Below are positions 1 through 6,426 of a stretch of 8,684 nucleotides of DNA, in pieces. Each line of letters starts with the position of its first letter. Positions within the stretch are counted from its first letter, which is position 1. The notes under the pieces were generated by a model that did not search any database, was not told where the DNA came from, and saw only the letters and a program-made list of their open reading frames with translations. Origin of the DNA: Candidatus Doudnabacteria bacterium (GTDB taxonomy: Bacteria; Patescibacteriota; Doudnabacteria; UBA920); NCBI GenBank assembly GCA_016788805.1, contig JAEUSE010000026.1:1-8684 (forward strand). The letters run 5' to 3'. The position numbers and the translations under genes are program-made.

Positions 1-163
1 TCGCCTCATCCACCGAGTTATCTACTATTTCCCACACCAAATGGTGCAACCCGGTCTCAGAAGTGGAACCAATGTACATACCCGGACGTTTCCGAACCGG
101 CTCCAAACCTTCAAGTACTGTAATTTGATCCGCAGAATAAGCGGTTTTCTTTGTTGTGTCCAT
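1..163 (-). CDS. gyrB: DNA gyrase subunit B, N-terminal fragment (cut by window start)
   Basis: Only the first 54 codons lie in the window, so the gene is partial at its 3' end. Reading from ATG at 163, the protein contains VLEGLEPVRKRPGMYIGST (about residues 16-34), then GLHHLVWEIVDNSVDEA, the hallmark start of type IIA topoisomerase ATPase subunits. E45, N49 and D52 form the N-box of the GHKL ATP-binding fold. In the family this subunit hydrolyses ATP to drive DNA passage by the GyrA2GyrB2 complex, which introduces negative supercoils. ParE begins almost identically; gyrB is preferred because small genomes usually keep only gyrase, but this fragment cannot separate them. The start follows the upstream gene's stop by 26 nt, with no Shine-Dalgarno and an AT-rich leader carrying GATATT twice. 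It is probably co-transcribed with the 232-residue gene. Confidence 0.93.
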   Translation of the reverse strand, partial: MDTTKKTAYSADQITVLEGLEPVRKRPGMYIGSTSETGLHHLVWEIVDNSVDEA

Positions 164-189
164 AATCAATATCTAAAATATCTACGCTG

Positions 190-888
190 CTAACTTAAAA
201 AACCATAGTACTGATTTGCGCCGGCCAACTTCACGCACGCAATTTTCTTTTCACGCGCCAGCTCCACGATTTCCAAAAAGGAAATAAGCACCCACGGCGC
301 ATGCGTGTCGAGTTCAAGCAAGCTAAGTTCCCGACTCTCAGTAAATACTTGAGTAAGCGCAGCTGTCGCTTCCGATAGGTGGGCTGCCTTTACCGCTTTT
401 GGCCGCATAAAAGGAAATCGGACAACTTTCCGGTTTTCTGATATGGCAAAACTGTACGTACCACTCGCTTCGTGCAGTAAAAGAGGCTCCTCAAAGCGCT
501 GTACATAGCTTTCCAATGTGGCCAAAACTTCAGGTGCCGGCCTAGCGTTGAGTTGGAACAAGCTTACCAGTTTCCCCAGTAACTGCTCATACGCCGGATC
601 TACAACACCGGCCGTTGGAGGGTGCAACTGTTGATACGCGAACGCCGAAACTTCAAAGTGCTGCCACACGATTGGGTCACCACTCGATTCCACCGAACCC
701 GGTGTTGCTAAGACGGATGCAACCGCCTGCTCCGCTTCCGCAAATTTACTTGTCAGTACTCCCGTCCTTTGCTCTGGGGGCAATACTTTGAGCTGTGTCT
801 GCAACTCCTCTAGCAAGGTAGGTACATGCGGCGGCGCAGGGGGTTTTTCCAACCCCAAAAAAAGCTTGATTTTCTTTACAATACTCAT
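190..888 (-). CDS. Hypothetical protein, 232 aa
   Basis: I do not recognise this protein. It starts at ATG 888 and ends at TAG (190-192). The N-terminus is short and basic (MSIVKKIKLFLGLEK), then a Pro-rich hinge (PPAPPHVP, residues 16-23). A mostly helical middle follows (about 24-125, with LLEELQTQLKVLPPEQR and a later YEQLLGKLVSLFQL). The C-terminal half (about 130-232) looks alpha/beta, with YSFAISENRKVVRFPF, LSLLELDTHAPWVLISFLEIV and a final IACVKLAGANQYYGFLS. No signal peptide, membrane segment or cysteine cluster is visible, so it is probably cytoplasmic. The codon pattern is clean over the full length and a promoter lies just upstream, so it is a real gene. It immediately precedes gyrB, which it may share a transcript with. 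No function can be assigned. Confidence 0.8.
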   Translation of the reverse strand: MSIVKKIKLFLGLEKPPAPPHVPTLLEELQTQLKVLPPEQRTGVLTSKFAEAEQAVASVLATPGSVESSGDPIVWQHFEVSAFAYQQLHPPTAGVVDPAYEQLLGKLVSLFQLNARPAPEVLATLESYVQRFEEPLLLHEASGTYSFAISENRKVVRFPFMRPKAVKAAHLSEATAALTQVFTESRELSLLELDTHAPWVLISFLEIVELAREKKIACVKLAGANQYYGFLS

Positions 889-913
889 GGAAGCTTTTAG
901 TTTTTACCCTGTA

Positions 914-922
914 AGTATAGCA
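914..922 (-). promoter_or_regulatory. Extended -10 promoter for the 232-aa gene and gyrB
   Basis: On the minus strand the bases are TGC followed by TATACT, an extended -10 element (TGnTATAAT consensus, one mismatch in the hexamer). Transcription would start near 907, giving a leader of about 19 nt before ATG 888. No good -35 box is seen at 17-18 nt spacing, which is acceptable for an extended -10 promoter. It lies just after the pheT terminator, as expected for a new transcription unit. Confidence 0.55.
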
Positions 923-955
923 TAAAATAGACGATTTTGAGAGCTAAACTTGCGC

Positions 956-988
956 AAAAATAAAAGCCACCCAAAACTATAGGCGGCT
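956..988 (-). terminator. Intrinsic terminator after pheT
   Basis: On the minus strand, AGCCGCC (988-982) pairs with GGTGGCT (971-965): a 7-bp stem with one G-U pair and a 10-nt loop. It is followed at once by TTTATTTTT (964-956). The stem begins 19 nt after the pheT stop codon. This is a textbook Rho-independent terminator and closes the pheS-pheT operon. Confidence 0.85.
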
Positions 989-1007
989 CAACTACTACAC
1001 AAACGGA

Positions 1008-3008
1008 CTACGCTCCCACCGTCTCAAACGCCTGCCCGTGGAGCGCCTTTGCCTGGCTATCAGTCAAATTCTGATACGTAACTCGAAGTGTATAGCGAGT
1101 TCTCCCGGACTCCAGCTTAAAACCGTCGACAACTTCAAGACTCCATAATTGAGGCCTCCCGATAGTCCGAGAAATTTTTGCTACCCGCGAGTCTAACTCC
1201 TCCCGGTCGCCTGTTTCTACATTGCCGTCAAGGACCACGAGCCTGGTCAAGAGTTCCTGAGCGGACCGGGGATGTTCGGACGCGACACTGAGTAAGATTT
1301 GTTCGTAGTCTAATTCTGCAAATACTGTGCCGCCAACGGTTCGATTTCCCGACAATTCAAGCGGTTGCACCTGATACATCCAACCGACTACCTTACTACC
1401 AATAACAATATTCCAGGCCGCATGCGGATTTGCGAGCGCGGGAACCCGAGAAAGGGTCTCGAACCCAACCCGTGCGGCACCCAGTTGCCTTAGTTCAACC
1501 TGCACTGTTTCATACATACGGGCAACTGCTTGTTGAGCGGTGTCTGACTGAACAAGTAAGCCACAACGCTCGAGCTCGACTATCTTCCGACCCTGCCTGC
1601 CGAACACTTTACCTATTTCGAATAGCTGCACGTGAGTTACGCCTCGGCGAATGTACTCGTGCTGTTGGCTAAGTAAACCGCCTGCCAAACTCTGCCGAAG
1701 CACGGGGACTTCTTCGTTTATAGCATTTTGCGTGCGTATCTCGCCTAACTCCTGCAACGCGGTTTTACCGTTCCACTCTGAGGTAGTAAGGGGAAGACTT
1801 AATACTTCGTCAAAACCCGCCCGAGACAAACCGGCTTCTAGCGCGCGGGACAAAACGACATTCTTAGGCGTTACTTCCGAAACAGGACGAAGAGCCGGGG
1901 CGGTCGGTCGAATATTTTGAAACCCAAATAAGCGTAAAATTTCTTCGGCTACCTCTGCCGGCTTAGTTACATCGGGACGCCACGCCGGCACCTCAACTAA
2001 CAATCCCCCGCTCCCTTTTCGTGTAGTACCAAAGCCTAAACGTTTTAACAGTCGCTCGGTTTCCGTCAAGCTTACCGTTACACCCCCCGTTCGGGTGGCC
2101 AATTCTGAATCAATAACAATTTTGGTAGGCGTTTTACGAGCGACGGCAGGATAATAATCAAAAACTGCGCTACTCACTACGCCGCCTGCATATTTTACTA
2201 AGGCCTGTCCCAAAAAACTAAGCGCCCAAGCCGCGTCTTCCGCACTCAAATCCTTTTCTAAACGAGCGGAAGCTTCGGTCGCCACACCCAGACTCCGCGC
2301 GTCACTCTTCATTTTAGCCCCGTCATAGACAGCAACCTCTCCCAATACGCTCACAGTGCGCTCCGAAATAGCGCTCCGGCGACCGCCCACCGCGCTTGCC
2401 AAAACCAGGGGGCCAAGGTTATCAGAAATTACCAACTCCTTACCCTTTTTAAGCTCCAAGGTTGTACCGTCTAAAGTGGTCAAAGTTTGTGCCTTTGTGC
2501 TGCGTTCCCAAACCAACCCGCCGACTACTTTACCGGCATCAAAAATATGGTTTGGGTAACCGGTCATAATCATGGCATAGTTTGAAATATCCACCAGCAA
2601 ACTTACGCTATTTACACCGTGCAATTCCATAGTTTGGGCCAGCCAGGCGGGGCTGGCCACATTGTTCCGCAAACCATCCACCTGTAAAACACACGCGCGA
2701 CGAACGTCCCCCGCTGCTTTTACTTTTACTTGGGGTAGGCGGGTGCTTTTTCCCAACGCGTATTTCGGTAGATTAAACGGTAAAGCAAAACTAGCAGCCA
2801 CTTCCCGAGCAATGCCCAAAACTCCCAGACAGTCCGGCCTGTTCTGCCGAACCTCCAACCCAATAAGCCAATCTTTTTTTCCGCCGATTGTCACTTCGTC
2901 CAAAGCGTCCATAAGCAACCCGCTCATGGTTAAAGCCTCACCCACCGCTTTCGGGGATGCTTTCAGGTTGGGTAAAAACTGCTTCAGTTCACTGTAGAGT
3001 ACTTTCAT
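1008..3008 (-). CDS. pheT: Phenylalanine-tRNA ligase beta subunit lacking the tRNA-binding (EMAPII) domain
   Basis: Beta subunit of the alpha2beta2 enzyme that charges tRNA-Phe. It has 666 residues; the usual bacterial protein is near 800. Domains in order: the start of B1 (1-40); QNRPDCLGVLGIAREVAA (55-72); the B3/B4 editing domain (about 100-275), with H154 in NHIFD, E224 and TEAS (244-247), matching the usual editing-site motifs; B5 (about 293-370, with RPDVTKPAEVAEEILRLFGF); the catalytic-like core (about 380-575); and a C-terminal FDX-ACB anticodon-binding domain (about 586-664). The OB-fold tRNA-binding domain normally inserted in B1 is absent: residue 30 (end of TMSG) leads through a linker of about 20 residues to GLEVRQNRPDC. 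A matching free-standing domain is encoded upstream of pheS. The start at ATG 3008 fits the family (MKVLYSELKQFLPNL) but has no Shine-Dalgarno. The gene lies 63 nt after pheS and ends at a terminator. Confidence 0.96.
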   Translation of the reverse strand: MKVLYSELKQFLPNLKASPKAVGEALTMSGLLMDALDEVTIGGKKDWLIGLEVRQNRPDCLGVLGIAREVAASFALPFNLPKYALGKSTRLPQVKVKAAGDVRRACVLQVDGLRNNVASPAWLAQTMELHGVNSVSLLVDISNYAMIMTGYPNHIFDAGKVVGGLVWERSTKAQTLTTLDGTTLELKKGKELVISDNLGPLVLASAVGGRRSAISERTVSVLGEVAVYDGAKMKSDARSLGVATEASARLEKDLSAEDAAWALSFLGQALVKYAGGVVSSAVFDYYPAVARKTPTKIVIDSELATRTGGVTVSLTETERLLKRLGFGTTRKGSGGLLVEVPAWRPDVTKPAEVAEEILRLFGFQNIRPTAPALRPVSEVTPKNVVLSRALEAGLSRAGFDEVLSLPLTTSEWNGKTALQELGEIRTQNAINEEVPVLRQSLAGGLLSQQHEYIRRGVTHVQLFEIGKVFGRQGRKIVELERCGLLVQSDTAQQAVARMYETVQVELRQLGAARVGFETLSRVPALANPHAAWNIVIGSKVVGWMYQVQPLELSGNRTVGGTVFAELDYEQILLSVASEHPRSAQELLTRLVVLDGNVETGDREELDSRVAKISRTIGRPQLWSLEVVDGFKLESGRTRYTLRVTYQNLTDSQAKALHGQAFETVGA

Positions 3009-3019
3009 AAAATTAAACG

Positions 3020-3079
3020 TGAGATATGAGACTTGAGGATGAGACTCCGCTCACGTCTCACTGCTCATTCTTCATATCT
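3020..3079 (-). repeat. 7-bp TGAG/CTCA array forming a long hairpin between pheS and pheT
   Basis: On the minus strand TGA recurs every 7 nt from the pheS stop codon (first bases 3074, 3067, 3060, 3053), three of the four as TGAG. The second half holds the complementary word: seen on the plus strand, TGAG recurs at 3020, 3027, 3034 and 3040. The halves pair: AGATATGA (3079-3072) with TCATATCT (3029-3022), TGAG with CTCA inside, and TGAGAC with GTCTCA at the tip. The hairpin overlaps the last pheS codons and stop and ends 13 nt before the pheT start codon. TTTAATTTT follows, so it could act as a weak attenuator or a processing or stability element. Confidence 0.75.
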
Positions 3080-4100
3080 GGCTGCGTTCATGTTCAAAAT
3101 ACGGATAGGCTAAATTGCCGCCTAAAAGAGTTCTGATGTCGGTTACATTATATTTGGCCATAACCCAGCGATCCAAACCAAGCCCGAAGGCAAAGCCCAT
3201 GTACTTTTTAGGATCAATACCCGCCATAGATAGGATATCCTCATGAATAATCCCCGCGCCACCCATTTCTATCCAACCCACATGTTTGCAAATCGCACAA
3301 CCCTTACCTTCACAATTAAAACAACGCATGTCCGGACCCACCCCCGGCTCAACCTGAGGATAGTATTTACTCCGAAAGCGAATAACCACTTTCTCCCCGA
3401 ACATATGCTTGAACAACATTTCTAAAGTTCCAAATAACTCCGCCAGGCTTGTGCGCTCTTGTACAACCATGGCCTCGTAGTGATGGAAAATAAAATGGTT
3501 GCTCTTATTCGGCTTTTCGTTGCGATACACTCTCCCCGGACAGACAATGCGGAACGGCGGTTTGAGTTGGGTAAGGGCCCGGGTTTCCACAGCGGAAGTG
3601 TGTGTGCGTAGCAAAATATTCGGCGCGTCAATATAAATGGTGTCCTGCATATCACGCGATGGGTGGTCCTTGGGAATATTTAAGCGCTGAAAGTTAAACT
3701 CGTCATTTTCAATTTCGGGACCATCATACACGCTATAACCCATTCGTTCAAAAAAACGATTCATCTCCCGAATGGTAGCGGTGAGGGGATGCAAATGACC
3801 AAGCTTTGGCACCCGAAAAGGCAACGAAGAGGCCTCCGCTCTCATTTTGTCGGACACCGAGAGGGCGGCAATCCGGACCTCGGCTTCCGCTATAGCAGTC
3901 TCGAGCCGAACCTTAAACGCCTGAAGCCTAGGCCCATCCTGTCGCCTGTGCTCCATGCTCGCTTGCTTTAAAATAGATAAGGCTTGCTTAATTAAGCCTG
4001 AATTTCCAAAAAATGCGTCTTTAAGCTGTTTTAGTTCCTGGGCAGTACCGACTGTTTTAAGCTTCTCAACTGCCTCGTCTATTTCCACGTCTGTCAACAT
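3072..4100 (-). CDS. pheS: Phenylalanine-tRNA ligase alpha subunit
   Basis: Catalytic alpha subunit, 342 residues, a normal bacterial length. Residues 1-90 are the helical N-terminal coiled coil that contacts tRNA. The class II core follows: GHLHPLT (101-107), HPSRDMQDT (146-154), LLRTHTSAVETRAL (163-176), motif 2 GRVYRNE (189-195), a C260/C263/C268/C271 cluster before GWIEMGGAG, and motif 3 GFAFGLGLDR (302-311). Motif 2 and 3 arginines are present, so the enzyme should be active. Several positions that line the phenylalanine pocket in well-studied enzymes differ: E172 for Gln in HTSPxQ, H207 for Gln in QxE, and YPQ (247-249) for FPF. The start at ATG 4100 gives a family-like N-terminus but has no Shine-Dalgarno. 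The stop is TGA, which opens the array before pheT. It is co-directional with the tRNA-binding gene 100 nt upstream and pheT downstream. Confidence 0.97.
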   Translation of the reverse strand: MLTDVEIDEAVEKLKTVGTAQELKQLKDAFFGNSGLIKQALSILKQASMEHRRQDGPRLQAFKVRLETAIAEAEVRIAALSVSDKMRAEASSLPFRVPKLGHLHPLTATIREMNRFFERMGYSVYDGPEIENDEFNFQRLNIPKDHPSRDMQDTIYIDAPNILLRTHTSAVETRALTQLKPPFRIVCPGRVYRNEKPNKSNHFIFHHYEAMVVQERTSLAELFGTLEMLFKHMFGEKVVIRFRSKYYPQVEPGVGPDMRCFNCEGKGCAICKHVGWIEMGGAGIIHEDILSMAGIDPKKYMGFAFGLGLDRWVMAKYNVTDIRTLLGGNLAYPYFEHERSQI

Positions 4101-4145
4101 ATGAACATAATATCAAAAAAAGCCGAAAACAGCCATCGAGCAAAC

Positions 4146-4207
4146 AGCTTCTAAAGCTTCCAAAGCTTTTTAGCTTCAGAAGCTTATGTAGCTACAAAAG
4201 CTACACC
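4146..4207 (-). repeat. Degenerate 9-bp AGCT tandem array between the tRNA-binding gene and pheS
   Basis: On the plus strand AGCT starts at 4146, 4155, 4164, 4172, 4181, 4190 and 4199: seven copies at spacings 9, 9, 8, 9, 9, 9. The unit is close to AGCTTCNAA at the pheS end and drifts to AGCTACAAA at the other. The last unit covers the TAG stop (4201-4203) of the tRNA-binding gene, and another TAG follows 9 nt on. Each pair of units can form a small hairpin (AGCTT, 3-nt loop, AAGCT). In-frame stops in either direction exclude coding. Confidence 0.8.
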
Positions 4208-4617
4208 GGTCTTCCCAAGGCCGTTTCGGGTGGAAAAATAAGAATCCCCTCTTCCCGGGTTTCAGGCGTTTCTCGTAGACCTAGCTCAAAACCGGAGCAA
4301 ATCATGCCCTGGCTTTCCACACCGCGTATGGTGGCTTTTTCCAATACAAACGGCTCATGGGTTTCTGAGTGGATATTTCGGGCGATGCGAGCACCCGGCA
4401 AGGCCAACGCAACTATGTCTTGCTCCGAAAAATTGGTCGCCCCACACACCACCGGCCCAATCTCACTCTCGCCAATATCCACATACACAATCCGAAGTCT
4501 GTCAGCATTTGGATGCTTCTCAATTTTGCTCACCCGGCCGGTTACTATAAGAGACTTCTCCGCCGGCTCGTGCGGTTTACCCATGAGCGACGCGCTAATT
4601 TTTTTAAAAAATGACAT
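4201..4617 (-). CDS. Free-standing EMAPII/OB-fold tRNA-binding protein (PheT-domain or YtpR-like)
   Basis: A 138-residue protein that is almost entirely one tRNA-binding OB fold (PF01588 type, about residues 23-137), preceded by a short basic tail (MSFFKKISASLMGK). Key motifs: VTGRVSKIEKHPNADRLRI (25-43), VVCGATN (56-62), ALPGARIA (72-79), IRGVESQGMICSGFELGL (97-114) and GILIFPP (124-130). The CGATN, ALPGA, RGVESQGM and ELGL motifs match the domain inside bacterial PheT better than the CsaA/Trbp111 family. The PheT in this operon lacks exactly this domain, so the protein probably supplies tRNA binding in trans; that is inference. Alternatives are a YtpR-like protein or a general tRNA chaperone. 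The ATG at 4617 is the start, with no Shine-Dalgarno; ATG 4584 would remove only the tail. It lies between the TSP3 gene and pheS. Confidence 0.9.
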   Translation of the reverse strand: MSFFKKISASLMGKPHEPAEKSLIVTGRVSKIEKHPNADRLRIVYVDIGESEIGPVVCGATNFSEQDIVALALPGARIARNIHSETHEPFVLEKATIRGVESQGMICSGFELGLRETPETREEGILIFPPETALGRPV

Positions 4618-4623
4618 GTATTG

Positions 4624-4708
4624 TTAGTACGTTAGTAACTTAGCGATTTAGTAACTAACCATTAGCTCGCTTGCTAACTGCTAAATTGCTAACTGCTAGT
4701 AGCTAGTA
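4624..4708 (-). repeat. 7-8 bp stop-codon array between the TSP3 gene and the tRNA-binding gene
   Basis: From the TSP3 gene's stop, minus-strand TAG or TAA codons recur at first bases 4705, 4698, 4691, 4683, 4676, 4664, 4657, 4650, 4642, 4634 and 4626: eleven stops, nine of ten intervals being 7 or 8 nt. All three frames are covered at least three times. It includes the exact repeats TTGCTAACTGC at 4671 and 4686 (period 15) and GCTAGTA twice in tandem (4695-4708). A 10-bp inverted repeat with one mismatch (4631-4640 with 4650-4659, 9-nt loop) lies 13 nt upstream of ATG 4617. There is no T-tract, so it is not an intrinsic terminator. Confidence 0.8.
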
Positions 4709-6376
4709 CGTCTGGCAGGCATCTTGATTACACGCATATCCGGACGTACCACTGGCAGGGTTTTCCAACGCAACTCGCAGCGTAAAAGTTGCTCCATCTT
4801 TGGCGGCACTATACTCATAGTCTTGACCCGTGCTCGGATCTACCGGCAGAGCTTTCATGTATTGTGGCACCATTTTTTGTTTGTACTGGCCGGCTTGCGG
4901 GAAATTAAAACTTTTACTGGATTGGACTGTTGCCGCCGAATAAATCAATAAAGCAGAACGGATTTTTTCCAAGTCCTGCACACGCTGCCCGTCGCGGGAC
5001 ACCGCGCCTTCGGCATCGGCATCTTTTTTGGCCTGAGCGCTTGTGTACCGAATGAGTTGCTTTTGGGTTTCGCTGTAGTAGGTAAGATCAAAATCTTGGC
5101 CGTCTTGCAAATACCCATACGTATAAACAAACGGGGCTTTATTAACCGGATCTTGCGCGTTGGTCGCCACGGTAATATAGGCTTTTAGTTTAAGCACCAG
5201 CGACGCGAAATCGGGCACATCAGGAACTGCCTTGTTATCATTTTGATATTTCACCAACGCAACCCCGACTTTTTTAATAGTACCCAATCTCTGTAAATCC
5301 CGTTCGAGTAAGGCTTCCGGAGCAGAATCAAAGCCCGAGGGCAACTGAGCCGGTACATCGGTAGGGTGAGCTTCCGGAGCAGTTGTACCGGATTCAGGTT
5401 CAGGTTGATACCTCGACGCCATCTCACCCAAAACCGAAAGCGTTCCGGCGTGTAGAGGATGGGCTTTAGCCTGCGTTTGAATTTCCAAAAGTTTTTCTTC
5501 GGTCATTTTATCAGCACTTCCGGCGGGCCGACCGCAATCCCAACCGCCTTTCAAATCGTCCGCGTCGGTATAGGCGGCGTCGCCTGCCGTGTGCATATCC
5601 AAGGGCGAGCAGCCAAACACATTAACTTCGTCGCCGTCCGCGAGACCATCCGCGTCTGAGTCGGCACTGGTCGGGTTGGACCCGATTTGAAATTCTTTCA
5701 AATTAGTAAGACCGTCTGTATCCGGGTCTTCAACGTCACCACATTGAGCCGCATCGCAGGTCGCGGTGGTAAAGTACTGCTCCCGCCACTCCGCGGTAGT
5801 CCCAAAGAGAAGTGGCGGCTCGGGTTCACCGGATGGCGGTGGTGTAGGCTGGCCAGTTGGAGGCGGTGTGGTAGTAGTCTTACCGCCCAAGAAAGGCAAC
5901 CGTTGCAGTAACGCCGTAACGCCCCCGCCCTGGCCACCGGAGCCCAAAGTTTGAGATGCGTACCACACAGCAAACCCGGCCAAGACAACACAAAAAACTA
6001 CCGCAATAATTTTTACGATCTTCTTCGTAGCCCGCACCGGCGAACCGGAAGGGGGTAAAACGTCCGGGCTGCTCGTTACTACCGGTGGCGGAATTACCGG
6101 CGATGGCGGCGGTGTAGTTACTCGTATTTCTCGCGGTTGACTCGGTGGCTGCTGCACAACCTGAGGACTACTAACTACAGGCTGAGAAACCACGGGTTCT
6201 ACTTTAGGAATAGTAGCAACCAGGGGGCTGAGCTTTGCAGGGCTAGGCTCGGGCACCATAGTAACACGGGTTTTGGGCATAACATTAAAGAACGGCTGTT
6301 CCGCAGCCGATGCGCCGGGTTGCGCTACTTGCTCCTGATTCGGTTGTGTATTTTTTGATTTAGTTTTCCAAAACAT
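4703..6376 (-). CDS. Membrane-anchored surface protein with TSP3 repeats and two GspG-like domains
   Basis: 557 residues with a modular layout. Residues 1-115 are a disordered Pro/Val/Ser-rich segment, probably cytoplasmic. A single transmembrane helix follows at about 118-141, flanked by KK on the inner side. A Gly/Thr/Pro-rich linker covers 145-190. Residues 217-253 hold two calcium-binding thrombospondin type 3 repeats (DPDTDGLTN and DSDADGLADGDE). Residues 359-445 and 461-540 look like two diverged copies of the globular part of a type II secretion pseudopilin such as GspG, each opening with RDxQR...I...L..Y and ending in a beta-rich Y/F-L segment. The class III prepilin leader and hydrophobic N-terminal helix of a real pseudopilin are absent. 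Cysteines pair up outside the membrane (207/212, 256/281, 549/554), suggesting disulfides. The role is probably structural or adhesive at the cell surface; no ligand can be named. No Shine-Dalgarno precedes ATG 6376. Confidence 0.85.
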   Translation of the reverse strand: MFWKTKSKNTQPNQEQVAQPGASAAEQPFFNVMPKTRVTMVPEPSPAKLSPLVATIPKVEPVVSQPVVSSPQVVQQPPSQPREIRVTTPPPSPVIPPPVVTSSPDVLPPSGSPVRATKKIVKIIAVVFCVVLAGFAVWYASQTLGSGGQGGGVTALLQRLPFLGGKTTTTPPPTGQPTPPPSGEPEPPLLFGTTAEWREQYFTTATCDAAQCGDVEDPDTDGLTNLKEFQIGSNPTSADSDADGLADGDEVNVFGCSPLDMHTAGDAAYTDADDLKGGWDCGRPAGSADKMTEEKLLEIQTQAKAHPLHAGTLSVLGEMASRYQPEPESGTTAPEAHPTDVPAQLPSGFDSAPEALLERDLQRLGTIKKVGVALVKYQNDNKAVPDVPDFASLVLKLKAYITVATNAQDPVNKAPFVYTYGYLQDGQDFDLTYYSETQKQLIRYTSAQAKKDADAEGAVSRDGQRVQDLEKIRSALLIYSAATVQSSKSFNFPQAGQYKQKMVPQYMKALPVDPSTGQDYEYSAAKDGATFTLRVALENPASGTSGYACNQDACQTY

Positions 6377-6426
6377 GTGTATGGATCTATCGAGAAATCT
6401 ATATATAAAATAGCTCCAACTAAGCT

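Noticed and set aside
2662..2997. Plus-strand open frame of 111 codons within pheT
   Set aside because: Lies fully antisense to conserved pheT codons and shows no recognisable protein features; a shadow frame. The same applies to the other plus-strand frames inside pheT, pheS and the TSP3 gene.
4101..4200. T-box or Phe-leader attenuator upstream of pheS
   Set aside because: No T-box consensus, no run of Phe codons in a leader peptide, and the possible stem before the T7 tract (AAGCTG/CGGCTT with a long loop) is weak.
4146..4207. CRISPR-like repeat array
   Set aside because: Units are 9 bp with no spacers and no cas genes nearby; it is a minisatellite-type tandem array.
5698..5991. Minus-strand 97-codon open frame inside the TSP3 gene
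   Set aside because: Out-of-frame shadow produced by the GC-rich Pro/Gly-coding stretch; the overlapping frame carries TSP3 motifs.
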